Assembly (NCBI GenBank): GCA_036310185.1
Contig: JAXJSH010000130.1
Location: 1 to 43,158, forward strand
Length of the DNA stretch: 43,158 nt
Direction: 5' to 3'
Source of the DNA: JALENY01 sp036310185
GTDB lineage: Bacteria; Bacillota; Clostridia; Lachnospirales; Lachnospiraceae
Shown: piece after piece, positions 32,186 to 39,957 of the stretch
How the letters are laid out: each line of letters opens with the position of its first letter
Numbering within the stretch: the stretch's first letter is position 1
Position numbers and translations under genes: made by a program
The notes under the pieces: model-generated
What the model saw: only the letters and a program-made list of their open reading frames with translations
Told to the model about the DNA's origin: nothing
The model's database searches: none

Positions 32186-35100
32186 TTATCTTGGCACCTC
32201 TACCATAATATATGCTTCAACGATGTCGTCCTCCTGGAAATCCTGGAAATCTTCAAATACAAGACCACATTCATATCCGGTTTTAACTTCTTTTACATCG
32301 TCTTTGAAACGCTTCAGCGAAGCAAGTTCGCCTTCGTAGATCTGTTCGTCGCCGCGGCGGATACGAATCAGAGCATTTCTCTGGAATTCACCGTCTGTTA
32401 CATAACTTCCTGCAATATTGCCCACACCGGAAGCCTTGAAGATCTGGCGGATAACTGCGTGACCGATTACTTTTTCTTCGTATACGGCATCCAGCATACC
32501 CTTCATAGCAGCTTCCACATCTTCGATTGCCTGGTAAATTACCTTGTAAAGGCGAAGGTCAATGCCTTCCTGCTCTGCCATTGCTTTTGCCGTCGCATCC
32601 GGACGAACGTTAAATCCGATGATGATCGCATTGGATGCGGAAGCCAGTGAAACGTCGGATTCGTTGACCGCACCAACACCGCCGTGGATCACTTTTACCA
32701 CAACCTCTTCATTGGACAGTTTTACAAGACTCTGTTTTACTGCTTCTACTGAACCCTGAACGTCCGCTTTTACAATAATCGGAAGTTCTTTCAGATTGCC
32801 TTCCTGAATCTGGTTAAACAGATCATCCAGAGACATTCTACCCTTAGTTTCATCCAATAATTTATTTCTATTCTCAGAAATGAAGGTTGCTGCAAATTCT
32901 TTTGCCTCTTTATCGCTGTTTGTAGCCACAAGTACTTCACCCGCATTCGGCACGTCGTTGAGACCAAGGATTTCCACCGGTGTGGACGGACCGGCCTCTT
33001 TTACACGGCGGCCTTTGTCATCCATCATGGCGCGGACTTTACCGGAAGCTGCTCCGCAGGCGATAAAATCACCGACTTTCAGTGTACCTTTCTGTACCAG
33101 GATGGTCGTTACCGGACCTTTTCCTTTGTCAAGCTGAGCCTCGATAACAAGACCTCTTGCCTTACGTTTCGGATTTGCTTTCAGTTCTGCCATTTCTGCA
33201 GTCAGAAGAACCATTTCCAGCAGGTCATCGATACCTTCTCTTGTTTTTGCAGATACCGGTACAAATGCGGTAGATCCGCCCCAGTCTTCTGCGATCAGTC
33301 CATACTCGGTCATCTCCTGTTTTACACGTTCAATGTTCGCGCTCGGCTTATCGATCTTGTTGACTGCTACAATAATTTCCACACCTGCTGCTTTCGCATG
33401 GTTGATTGCTTCGATGGTCTGCGGCATAACACCGTCGTCTGCTGCTACAACCAGGATTGCGATATCCGTTGAATTTGCACCACGCATACGCATAGCGGTA
33501 AATGCTTCATGACCTGGTGTATCCAGGAATGTGATTCTCTGATCATTGATGGATACCGTATAAGCACCGATGTGCTGTGTGATACCGCCTGCCTCACGGT
33601 CTGTTACGTGTGTATCACGGATGGCATCCAGAAGGGATGTTTTACCGTGGTCAACGTGACCCATGACGCAGACTACCGGAGGACGGGAAACCAGAAGGCT
33701 TTCATCCTCTTCTTCCTCTCTTAACAGTTCCTCAATTACGTCTACTTTTTCTTCCTGTTCTGCGATAATGTCATAATCCAGACAGATTTCCTGAGCTTTT
33801 TCAAAATCAATCTCATGGTTCACAGTTACCATGATGCCTTCCATGAACAGTTTTTTCACGATTACGGAAGGCTGCATCTTAATGGCGTCAGCCAGCTCGC
33901 GGATGGTCATTTTCTCCGGCAGAACCACCTCTGTGATTACTTCTTTCTTTTCTTCCTGTTTCTGTTTCGGCGTCGGTTTTTCCAGAGCCTTCGGAATACG
34001 GCTGAACTGTTTCTTGCCCTGATTCGGACGGTTGCTCTGGTTTGGTCTTCTTCCGTTTTCTTTTGCCTGTTCTCTGTTTTTATCTCTTTCTTTTTCCTTG
34101 CTGTCCTTACGCGGATCTCTGGACGGCTTCTTCAAAAGCGGTGCATCCGGTACTTCTACTGCCGGTCTTCCCTGTGAACGGCCTGCAAAACCGCGTGAAC
34201 CCTGTGCACGGCTGTCACGGTTTCCGTCACGTCCGTCTTTTCCTTCGCGGCCATCTCCTTTTCCGAATCCTCTCGGTGCATCGGAGCGATTCTGGAATCC
34301 ACCCCGGTTCTGTCCGTCGCGGCCTTCCCGGTTCTGGAATCCGCCACGGTTCTGTCCATCGCGGCCCTGACCGTCCTGACGTCTCTGGAATCCGCCGCGA
34401 TTCTGTCCATCACGGCCTTCACGGTTCTGGAATCCGCCGCGGTTCTGTCCGTCGCGGCCTTCACGGTTCTGGAATCCGCCGCGGTTCTGTCCGTCACGGC
34501 CTTCACGGTTCTGATAGTTTCCTCTGTCCTGACCGTTTTCTCTCTGTTTAAAAGGAGCTTTCTCCTGATTGCTGCCCTGTGTTTTCGGACGGTCCTGCTG
34601 ATTTCTTGCCGGCATCTGGTTTTTCGGTGCCTGAGCTGTTTTTTCGGTTTCCTTAGCCGATGCTGCTTTCCCAGTTTCCTGTACCGGTGCTGCTTTCGGT
34701 GCTTCCTGAGCCGGTGCTGCTTTTGCCGCTTCCTGTACCGGTGTCTCTTTTACCACTTCCTGTGCGGAAACTGTTTTTACCGTCTCCTGTACCGGCGCTG
34801 CTTTCGGTGCTTCCTGGGCCGGTGCCGCTTTTACCGCTTCCTGTACCGGTGCTGCTGTTTTTGCTGCTTCCGGTTTCACATTCTGAGGACGTGCTCCATC
34901 CGGGCGTTTCTGACCTTCCGGTCTTCTTGAACCTTCCGGCTTTCTCTGACCATCGGCACGTCTCTGGCCTTCCGGTCTTCTCTGTTTGCGCTCCGGAATG
35001 CTTCCGCTTGCATTCTGAGAACGGAATACACGGATAATATTTTTCTTTTTCGGTTTTGCCTGTTCTTCTGAAGAAGCATCACCCTCTGCTGTTTTTGCAG

Positions 35101-35251
35101 AAAAAGCTTTGCGTGTACTGTCTGCCACCTCATCTGAAAGCTGACTCATATGACTTTTCACATCAACGCCTTTTCCCACAAGGTAATCCATTACCTCTTT
35201 GTTTGATTTATCTAATTCCTTTGCGAGTTCATGCACTCTGATTTTCGCCAT
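32186..35251 (-). CDS. infB: Translation initiation factor IF-2 with long repeat-rich N-terminus
   Basis: GTPase that brings initiator tRNA to the 30S subunit and promotes subunit joining. The 1021-residue protein has an N-terminal IF2N domain (RVHELAKELDKSNKEVMDYL). A low-complexity linker (about 60-420) includes nine-residue Ala/Pro/Gln/Glu repeats and a 14-residue RGG-type repeat. The second IF2N domain is near 445-500. The GTPase has GHVDHGKTSLLDAIR (about 531), DTPGHEAF and NKIDKP, and domains II-IV follow. I chose ATG 35251 because GGAGG lies 7 bases upstream. The linker is longer than in Bacillus IF-2 (716 residues). It begins 13 bases after ylxQ. Confidence 0.97.
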   Translation of the reverse strand: MAKIRVHELAKELDKSNKEVMDYLVGKGVDVKSHMSQLSDEVADSTRKAFSAKTAEGDASSEEQAKPKKKNIIRVFRSQNASGSIPERKQRRPEGQRRADGQRKPEGSRRPEGQKRPDGARPQNVKPEAAKTAAPVQEAVKAAPAQEAPKAAPVQETVKTVSAQEVVKETPVQEAAKAAPAQEAPKAAPVQETGKAASAKETEKTAQAPKNQMPARNQQDRPKTQGSNQEKAPFKQRENGQDRGNYQNREGRDGQNRGGFQNREGRDGQNRGGFQNREGRDGQNRGGFQRRQDGQGRDGQNRGGFQNREGRDGQNRGGFQNRSDAPRGFGKGDGREGKDGRDGNRDSRAQGSRGFAGRSQGRPAVEVPDAPLLKKPSRDPRKDSKEKERDKNREQAKENGRRPNQSNRPNQGKKQFSRIPKALEKPTPKQKQEEKKEVITEVVLPEKMTIRELADAIKMQPSVIVKKLFMEGIMVTVNHEIDFEKAQEICLDYDIIAEQEEKVDVIEELLREEEEDESLLVSRPPVVCVMGHVDHGKTSLLDAIRDTHVTDREAGGITQHIGAYTVSINDQRITFLDTPGHEAFTAMRMRGANSTDIAILVVAADDGVMPQTIEAINHAKAAGVEIIVAVNKIDKPSANIERVKQEMTEYGLIAEDWGGSTAFVPVSAKTREGIDDLLEMVLLTAEMAELKANPKRKARGLVIEAQLDKGKGPVTTILVQKGTLKVGDFIACGAASGKVRAMMDDKGRRVKEAGPSTPVEILGLNDVPNAGEVLVATNSDKEAKEFAATFISENRNKLLDETKGRMSLDDLFNQIQEGNLKELPIIVKADVQGSVEAVKQSLVKLSNEEVVVKVIHGGVGAVNESDVSLASASNAIIIGFNVRPDATAKAMAEQEGIDLRLYKVIYQAIEDVEAAMKGMLDAVYEEKVIGHAVIRQIFKASGVGNIAGSYVTDGEFQRNALIRIRRGDEQIYEGELASLKRFKDDVKEVKTGYECGLVFEDFQDFQEDDIVEAYIMVEVPR
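34298..34513 (-). repeat. RGG-type 42-bp repeats in infB
   Basis: IF-2 residues 247-318: four copies of QNREGRDGQNRGGF, with one altered 16-residue copy before the last. The DNA is a set of near-identical 42-bp tandem units. Confidence 0.9.
34643..34861 (-). repeat. 27-bp repeats in infB coding nine-residue Ala/Pro units
   Basis: IF-2 residues 131-203: one ten-residue unit, then seven nine-residue units of the form KAAPVQETV/KAAPAQEAP. Confidence 0.85.
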
Positions 35252-35264
35252 TCTACTACCTCCG

Positions 35265-35588
35265 TTATTCATTCTTTCCTATGGGGCTGCCCATCTGTTT
35301 TGTAATCGCCTTTGCGAAGTTCTCATCTATCACAGCCAGTGATGCTCTGAATTCCTTTCCGATCGCCCCTCCCAGATCTTCTTTGGAACCAAAGTAATAA
35401 ATGGGCACTTCATAGTAAAGACACATATTGCCAAATTTCTTCTTTGTGTTGTCTGACGCAGCCTCTGACACGATCACCATATGTGCCTGACCTGCTTTCA
35501 CTGCCTGTTCCGTAGCAAATTCACCACTTTTTATTTTTCCTGCCTTCATGGCAAGCCCGATCAGGGAGAATATTTTTTTATGATTCAA
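35265..35588 (-). CDS. ylxQ: YlxQ-type L7Ae/L30e family RNA-binding protein
   Basis: A 107-residue L7Ae-like protein expected to bind kink-turn RNA; its role in bacteria is not settled. The start FSLIGLAMKAGKIKSGEFA and HMVIVSEAASDNTKKKF are family blocks. The start codon is TTG with AAGGAG 10 bases upstream, and it overlaps the ylxR end by 11 bases. This is the normal position between ylxR and infB. Confidence 0.92.
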   Translation of the reverse strand: MNHKKIFSLIGLAMKAGKIKSGEFATEQAVKAGQAHMVIVSEAASDNTKKKFGNMCLYYEVPIYYFGSKEDLGGAIGKEFRASLAVIDENFAKAITKQMGSPIGKNE

Positions 35589-35853
35589 GATGATCCATCT
35601 CCTTTTTCAGACTGTCGATCACGTCCTGGGGAATCGAACATTTCAAAGAACGTTCCAGACCTTTGCTCTTTGCAGCCCTGTCAAAACATTCTCTGCTGCG
35701 GCAAAGGTAGGCACCTCTTCCGTTTTTTCTTCCGGTCACATCCAGAACAATGTCACCCTCCGTCGTTTTCAAGACACGGAGCATCTCTTTTTTATTTTTC
35801 ATCTCACCGCATCCGGTGCATTTCCTAAGGGGAACTTTTTTTACAGTTGCCAC
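35578..35853 (-). CDS. ylxR: YlxR-family RNA-binding protein (RnpM-like)
   Basis: A 91-residue DUF448 protein. The motif PLRKCTGCGEMKNKKEMLRV and the block GRKNGRGAYLCRSRECFDRA are typical. In B. subtilis the homologue has been linked to RNase P modulation. It lies between nusA (38-base gap) and ylxQ in the standard operon order. Confidence 0.94.
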   Translation of the reverse strand: MATVKKVPLRKCTGCGEMKNKKEMLRVLKTTEGDIVLDVTGRKNGRGAYLCRSRECFDRAAKSKGLERSLKCSIPQDVIDSLKKEMDHLES

Positions 35854-35891
35854 ACAATCACATCCTTTTTATATCTTTCGGAGTCTTTTCA

Positions 35892-37046
35892 TCAAGTCTC
35901 TTCTACATAATCTTCGTCGGTTTCTTCATAACCTTCTTCATACTCATCTTCATACTCGTACTCATCTTCGTACTCGTCATAATCTTCAAAGTATTCATCA
36001 AATTCACCGGACTCTCTTGCCTGCGTCTCGCTCTTGATATCAATCTTGAAACCGGTCAGACGTGCTGCCAGTCTTGCATTCTGGCCTTCTTTACCGATAG
36101 CCAGGGACAGCTGATAATCCGGAACGACTACAGAAGCCGTACGCTCATCCGGATCTGCCATAACAGAAATAACCTTCGCCGGGCTCAGCGCATTTTCGAT
36201 CAGGAATGCCGGGTTTTCATCCCAATTGATGATATCGATCTTTTCTCCGCGCAGCTCTTCTACGATGGCATTTACTCTGGCACCGTTCATACCTACACAT
36301 GCACCTACCGGATCCACATCCGGGTCGTTGGACCATACAGCGATCTTTGTTCTGGAACCGGCTTCTCTTGCGATACTCTTGATCTCAACGATACCTTCAC
36401 GCACTTCCGCAACTTCCTGCTCAAAAAGGCGTTTGATCAGTTCCGGATGGGTTCTGGATACCAGAACCTTCGGTCCTTTCGGGGTATCTTTTACTTCCAG
36501 CACGTACAGTTTGATACGCTCGGTCGGTTCGAATACCTCACCTTTTACCTGTTCATTTTCATTCAAAAGAGCATCTACTTTACCCAGGTTAATGCTCACA
36601 TTTTTGCCCACGTATCTCTGAACAACGCCGGTTACGATATCTTTTTCTTTTCCATAGTACTGATTGTAAATGGATTTTCTCTCTTCTTCACGAATCTTCT
36701 GAAGGATTACATTCTTTGCATTCTGGGTGGCGATACGTCCGAATTCTTTTGACTGGATTTCAATCAAAATACTCTCTCCCACCTGAATGTAGGAATCTCT
36801 CTTTTTCGCATCTGCAAGGCTGATCTCAAGAACCGGATCCTGCACTTCTTCTACAACTGTTTTTTCTGCCAGCACACGGAAATCGCAGGTATCCGGGTTG
36901 ATGGTCACGGTTACGTTGTCTGCTTTTCCGAAATGGTTTTTGCATGCCTGGATCAGAGACTGTTCAATCGCCTCTAACAGAGTATCCTGACTGATTCCTT
37001 TTTCCTGCTCAAGAATAATTAACGCCTCTTTTAATTCTGTGTTCAT
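35892..37046 (-). CDS. nusA: Transcription termination/antitermination factor NusA
   Basis: Binds RNA polymerase and modulates pausing and termination. The 384-residue protein has the N-terminal polymerase-binding domain (ALIILEQEKGISQDTLLEAIE), an S1 domain (DIVTGVVQRYVGKNVSINLG), KH1 (KVLVSRTHPELIKRLFEQEV) and KH2 (DPVGACVGMNGARVNAIVEEL, LSLAIGKEGQNARLAARLTG). The last 35 residues are nearly all Glu, Asp and Tyr (FDEYFEDYDEYEDEYEYEDE), a tail absent from Bacillus NusA. GGAGGATAAAGGAAAA precedes the ATG. Confidence 0.97.
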   Translation of the reverse strand: MNTELKEALIILEQEKGISQDTLLEAIEQSLIQACKNHFGKADNVTVTINPDTCDFRVLAEKTVVEEVQDPVLEISLADAKKRDSYIQVGESILIEIQSKEFGRIATQNAKNVILQKIREEERKSIYNQYYGKEKDIVTGVVQRYVGKNVSINLGKVDALLNENEQVKGEVFEPTERIKLYVLEVKDTPKGPKVLVSRTHPELIKRLFEQEVAEVREGIVEIKSIAREAGSRTKIAVWSNDPDVDPVGACVGMNGARVNAIVEELRGEKIDIINWDENPAFLIENALSPAKVISVMADPDERTASVVVPDYQLSLAIGKEGQNARLAARLTGFKIDIKSETQARESGEFDEYFEDYDEYEDEYEYEDEYEEGYEETDEDYVEET

Positions 37047-37070
37047 TTTTCCTTTATCCTCCTATTTTTC

Positions 37071-37538
37071 TTAAAAATCAAAAGCCAAGCGAATCAGTGC
37101 GATGTCGCTCTTTTGAAATGTCATTTCACTTCCGTCTTCTATTTCAATGGTTACACTGTCTGTATCATATGCAGTCAGAATGCCATAAAATTCTTTTTCT
37201 CTGTTTACTGCCCGATACGTACGTATCTCCAGTTCTTTTCCCATACTGCGGGCATAGTCTTTTTCCTTTTTCAGCGGTCTGCCCAGTCCCGGTGAACTGA
37301 TTTCCATAATATAGCTGTCCTCGATAAAATCAGCTTCATCCAGTTTGTCATTGAAAATCCGGCTCACATCCACACAGTCTTCCACGGTGATTCCGCCTTC
37401 TTTGTCAATGTAGCCCCGCAGATACCAGTTGCTGCCCTCTTTTACATACTCCACATCCACCAGTTCAAATCCGAAACTGTCCAGAATCGGTGTCAGCAGC
37501 TCTTCTGCTTTTGCTTCGTAAGTTTCTTTTTTACCCAT
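37071..37538 (-). CDS. rimP: Ribosome maturation factor RimP
   Basis: A 155-residue factor for 30S assembly. Family blocks are PILDSFGFELVDVEYVKEG, LRGYIDKEGGITVEDCVDVSR and YIMEISSPGLGRPLKKEKDY. I chose ATG 37538 (MGKKETYEAK), with AAGGAG 5 bases upstream; a GTG two codons earlier directly abuts the ribosome site. First gene of the rimP-nusA-ylxR-ylxQ-infB-rbfA-nrnA-truB-ribF cluster, with a promoter at 37648-37675 and a hairpin in its leader. Confidence 0.95.
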   Translation of the reverse strand: MGKKETYEAKAEELLTPILDSFGFELVDVEYVKEGSNWYLRGYIDKEGGITVEDCVDVSRIFNDKLDEADFIEDSYIMEISSPGLGRPLKKEKDYARSMGKELEIRTYRAVNREKEFYGILTAYDTDSVTIEIEDGSEMTFQKSDIALIRLAFDF

Positions 37539-37597
37539 ATACACTCCTTATTTCCATCTTTTCCCGGAAACATACAAAAAATGTGATAACAAACAAC

Positions 37598-37621
37598 AAG
37601 AGTGGACTTTCGTCCACTCTC
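37598..37621 (-). terminator. Hairpin after the topoisomerase A gene, inside the rimP leader
   Basis: AGAGTGGAC (37599-37607), loop TTTC, GTCCACTCT (37612-37620). On the minus strand it is followed by TGTTGTTTGTTATC. It can end the upstream topoisomerase transcript, and because a promoter lies between the two it can also act as an attenuator for rimP-nusA. Confidence 0.68.
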
Positions 37622-37647
37622 TTTCTGTCAGCACTATTAAATCTACA

Positions 37648-37675
37648 ATAATAATATAGCACCACTTCCTGTTAA
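37648..37675 (-). promoter_or_regulatory. Sigma-A-like promoter of the rimP-nusA-infB operon
   Basis: On the minus strand TTAACA (37670-37675), 16 bases, TATTAT (37648-37653). It lies 18 bases past the topoisomerase gene stop and leaves a leader of about 100 bases before rimP. Confidence 0.55.
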
Positions 37676-37693
37676 ATGCAAGGATTTTTTCAA

Positions 37694-39943
37694 TTAAGTC
37701 CTGCTCTTTGTTCCTTTTCCGTCCCTTTTTGCAAGCTTGAGGCGGTTCAGGGTCAGTTTCCGGTCACGATAATCGATCGTATATTCCGTACGCCCCTCCA
37801 GAAGATAGGCGGCTTCCAGCAGATCACTCTCACCAAGCTTCATACCGCGCACGCCGACTGCTGTTTTTTTCTTCATCGGCACTTCTTCTTTTAAGAAACG
37901 GATAAAATATCCCTCTTTGCTCTGCAGAACCACATGCTCCATGGGATCCGCCGCTGTCACCAGAATCACTTCATCTCCCTCATTCAGCTTCGTAGCTGCA
38001 ATGGTTCTCTTGGAAACATCAAATTCGGCGCCTTCCACCTGTTTCAGCATAGCCTGCTTCGTAATGAACATAAGTGCAGACATTTTTACCTGAGCCAGAC
38101 TTGCCACGTAAATCATATCTTCCACTGCATTGGAGAAGTTGCTCATATTGTCCACCGGCGTACCCTTGTCACGCATCTTCCCGTGAGGTACATCCAGAAC
38201 TTTTACGGTATGCATCTTGCCGGTGTTGGTAAAAATACATACTTTATCGGTGTTCATACAGGCGAATACATATTTGTATTCCCGGTCCACGTTCTCTTTG
38301 TTTCGCTCATAAGTGACTTTATCAATGGTTTTTGCATAACCGAAACGGTCCATGAGGAAGTAGACTTCCATCTCTTCCACCTTTTTCTCTTCGTAAACCA
38401 CTTCTTCCACGTTGTCGATAAGGGTTTTTCTTGGCCTGCCAAACTCTTTCCTGATAGAATCCAGATCTTTCATTATGACCTGTGCCATGGAATCATAGTT
38501 ATTCAGAATATCTTCATACCGGGCGATGTTCGCCAGAGTTGCCTCGTATTCTTTATTGAGTGCGGCAATTTCCAGACCGATCAGTTTATAGAGACGCATC
38601 TCCAGAATCGCGGTGGCCTGACGTTCTGTAAAGCGAAGCTGAGATGCCTGCTTTTTGCTCTTTGCCGTCTTAAAATGAATCTCATCGGTCTTTCCATAGA
38701 TCAGACAGTCTTTTGCCTGCTGCTGATTCTTACTGCCCCGGAGGATCTCTATAATCAGATCGATCACATCACAGGCTTTGATCAGACCTTCCTGCACTTC
38801 CTTTTTCAAAAGGTCTTTTTCCAGAAGATTCTGATACTTTCTGGTTGCCACTTCAAACTGGAAGTCCACGTGATGTTCTATCACCTGTTTCAAACTCAAC
38901 GTTTCCGGTCTGCCGTCCGCAACGGCCAGCATATTGACGCCGAACGTATCTTCCAGACGGGTCTTCTTATAAAGAAGATTGGTCAGCTTTTCCACATCCG
39001 TGTCCCGCTTCAGCTCCAGCACGATACGGATTCCCTCCTTGGAAGACTGGTTGGAAATATCCACAATATCGGTGGTTTTCCTTGTTTCCACCAGAGTCGC
39101 CACATCATTCAGAAATTTGCCGATGTTGGCACCGATCATTGTATACGGGATTTCGGTAATCACAAGATTCTTTTTGCCGTTTTTCCCGTTTTCCACTTCC
39201 ACTTTTCCGCGGACACGGAGTTTTCCGGCTCCGGTCTCATAGATCTGCTGCAGATCATCCTGATTCACTACCAGACCGCCGGTTGGAAAATCCGGTCCCT
39301 TTATATATTTCATGAGCCCTTTTACGGTAATCTCATTGTTTTTCATATAAGCTTTTACGCCATCGATCACTTCTGCCAGATTGTGGGGCGGAATGCTGGT
39401 AGCCATACCTACGGCAATACCATCTGCTCCGTTGACCAGCAGATTTGGAATCCGAACCGGAAGTACGGAAGGCTCCCGCTCAGTCTCGTCAAAGTTTGGC
39501 ACAAAATCCACCACATCCTTATCTAGATCCCCAAGGAATACTTCCTGCGTGATTTTCTGCAGCCTTGCTTCCGTATAACGCTGTGCCGCTGCGCCGTCCC
39601 CTTCAATGGAGCCAAAGTTTCCGTGTCCATCCACCAGCGGAACGCCTTTCTTGAAGTCCTGAGCCATAACAACCAGCGCTTCATAAATGGAACTGTCCCC
39701 GTGTGGGTGATATTTACCCATGGTGTCGCCCACAATACGTGCACTCTTTCGGTACGGGCGGTCATAGCGGATGCCCAGCTCGTACATATCGTATAAGGTT
39801 CTTCTCTGAACCGGTTTTAATCCGTCTCTCACATCCGGAAGCGCTCTGGAGACAATAACGCTCATGGCATAGTCTATATAAGACTTCTGCATGATCTCCG
39901 AATAGTCAGTCCGGATAATCTGTTCTTCTGTTTTTGCTGCCAT
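37694..39943 (-). CDS. parC: Type IIA DNA topoisomerase subunit A (topoisomerase IV-like)
   Basis: Breaks and rejoins both DNA strands. The 749-residue protein has the GyrA/ParC core: SRALPDVRDGLKPVQRRTLY, GKYHPHGDSSIYEALV and the catalytic Tyr123 in GDGAAAQRYTEARL. The C-terminal pinwheel has VKVLDVPHGKMRDKGTPVDN and VGVRGMKL, but I cannot find a GyrA box (QRRGGKG type). That favours topoisomerase IV/decatenase activity over gyrase. In the quinolone pocket the two key positions are Ser and Glu. It begins 14 bases after the B subunit gene. Confidence 0.85.
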   Translation of the reverse strand: MAAKTEEQIIRTDYSEIMQKSYIDYAMSVIVSRALPDVRDGLKPVQRRTLYDMYELGIRYDRPYRKSARIVGDTMGKYHPHGDSSIYEALVVMAQDFKKGVPLVDGHGNFGSIEGDGAAAQRYTEARLQKITQEVFLGDLDKDVVDFVPNFDETEREPSVLPVRIPNLLVNGADGIAVGMATSIPPHNLAEVIDGVKAYMKNNEITVKGLMKYIKGPDFPTGGLVVNQDDLQQIYETGAGKLRVRGKVEVENGKNGKKNLVITEIPYTMIGANIGKFLNDVATLVETRKTTDIVDISNQSSKEGIRIVLELKRDTDVEKLTNLLYKKTRLEDTFGVNMLAVADGRPETLSLKQVIEHHVDFQFEVATRKYQNLLEKDLLKKEVQEGLIKACDVIDLIIEILRGSKNQQQAKDCLIYGKTDEIHFKTAKSKKQASQLRFTERQATAILEMRLYKLIGLEIAALNKEYEATLANIARYEDILNNYDSMAQVIMKDLDSIRKEFGRPRKTLIDNVEEVVYEEKKVEEMEVYFLMDRFGYAKTIDKVTYERNKENVDREYKYVFACMNTDKVCIFTNTGKMHTVKVLDVPHGKMRDKGTPVDNMSNFSNAVEDMIYVASLAQVKMSALMFITKQAMLKQVEGAEFDVSKRTIAATKLNEGDEVILVTAADPMEHVVLQSKEGYFIRFLKEEVPMKKKTAVGVRGMKLGESDLLEAAYLLEGRTEYTIDYRDRKLTLNRLKLAKRDGKGTKSRT

Positions 39944-39957
39944 TTTATCCTAACCTC

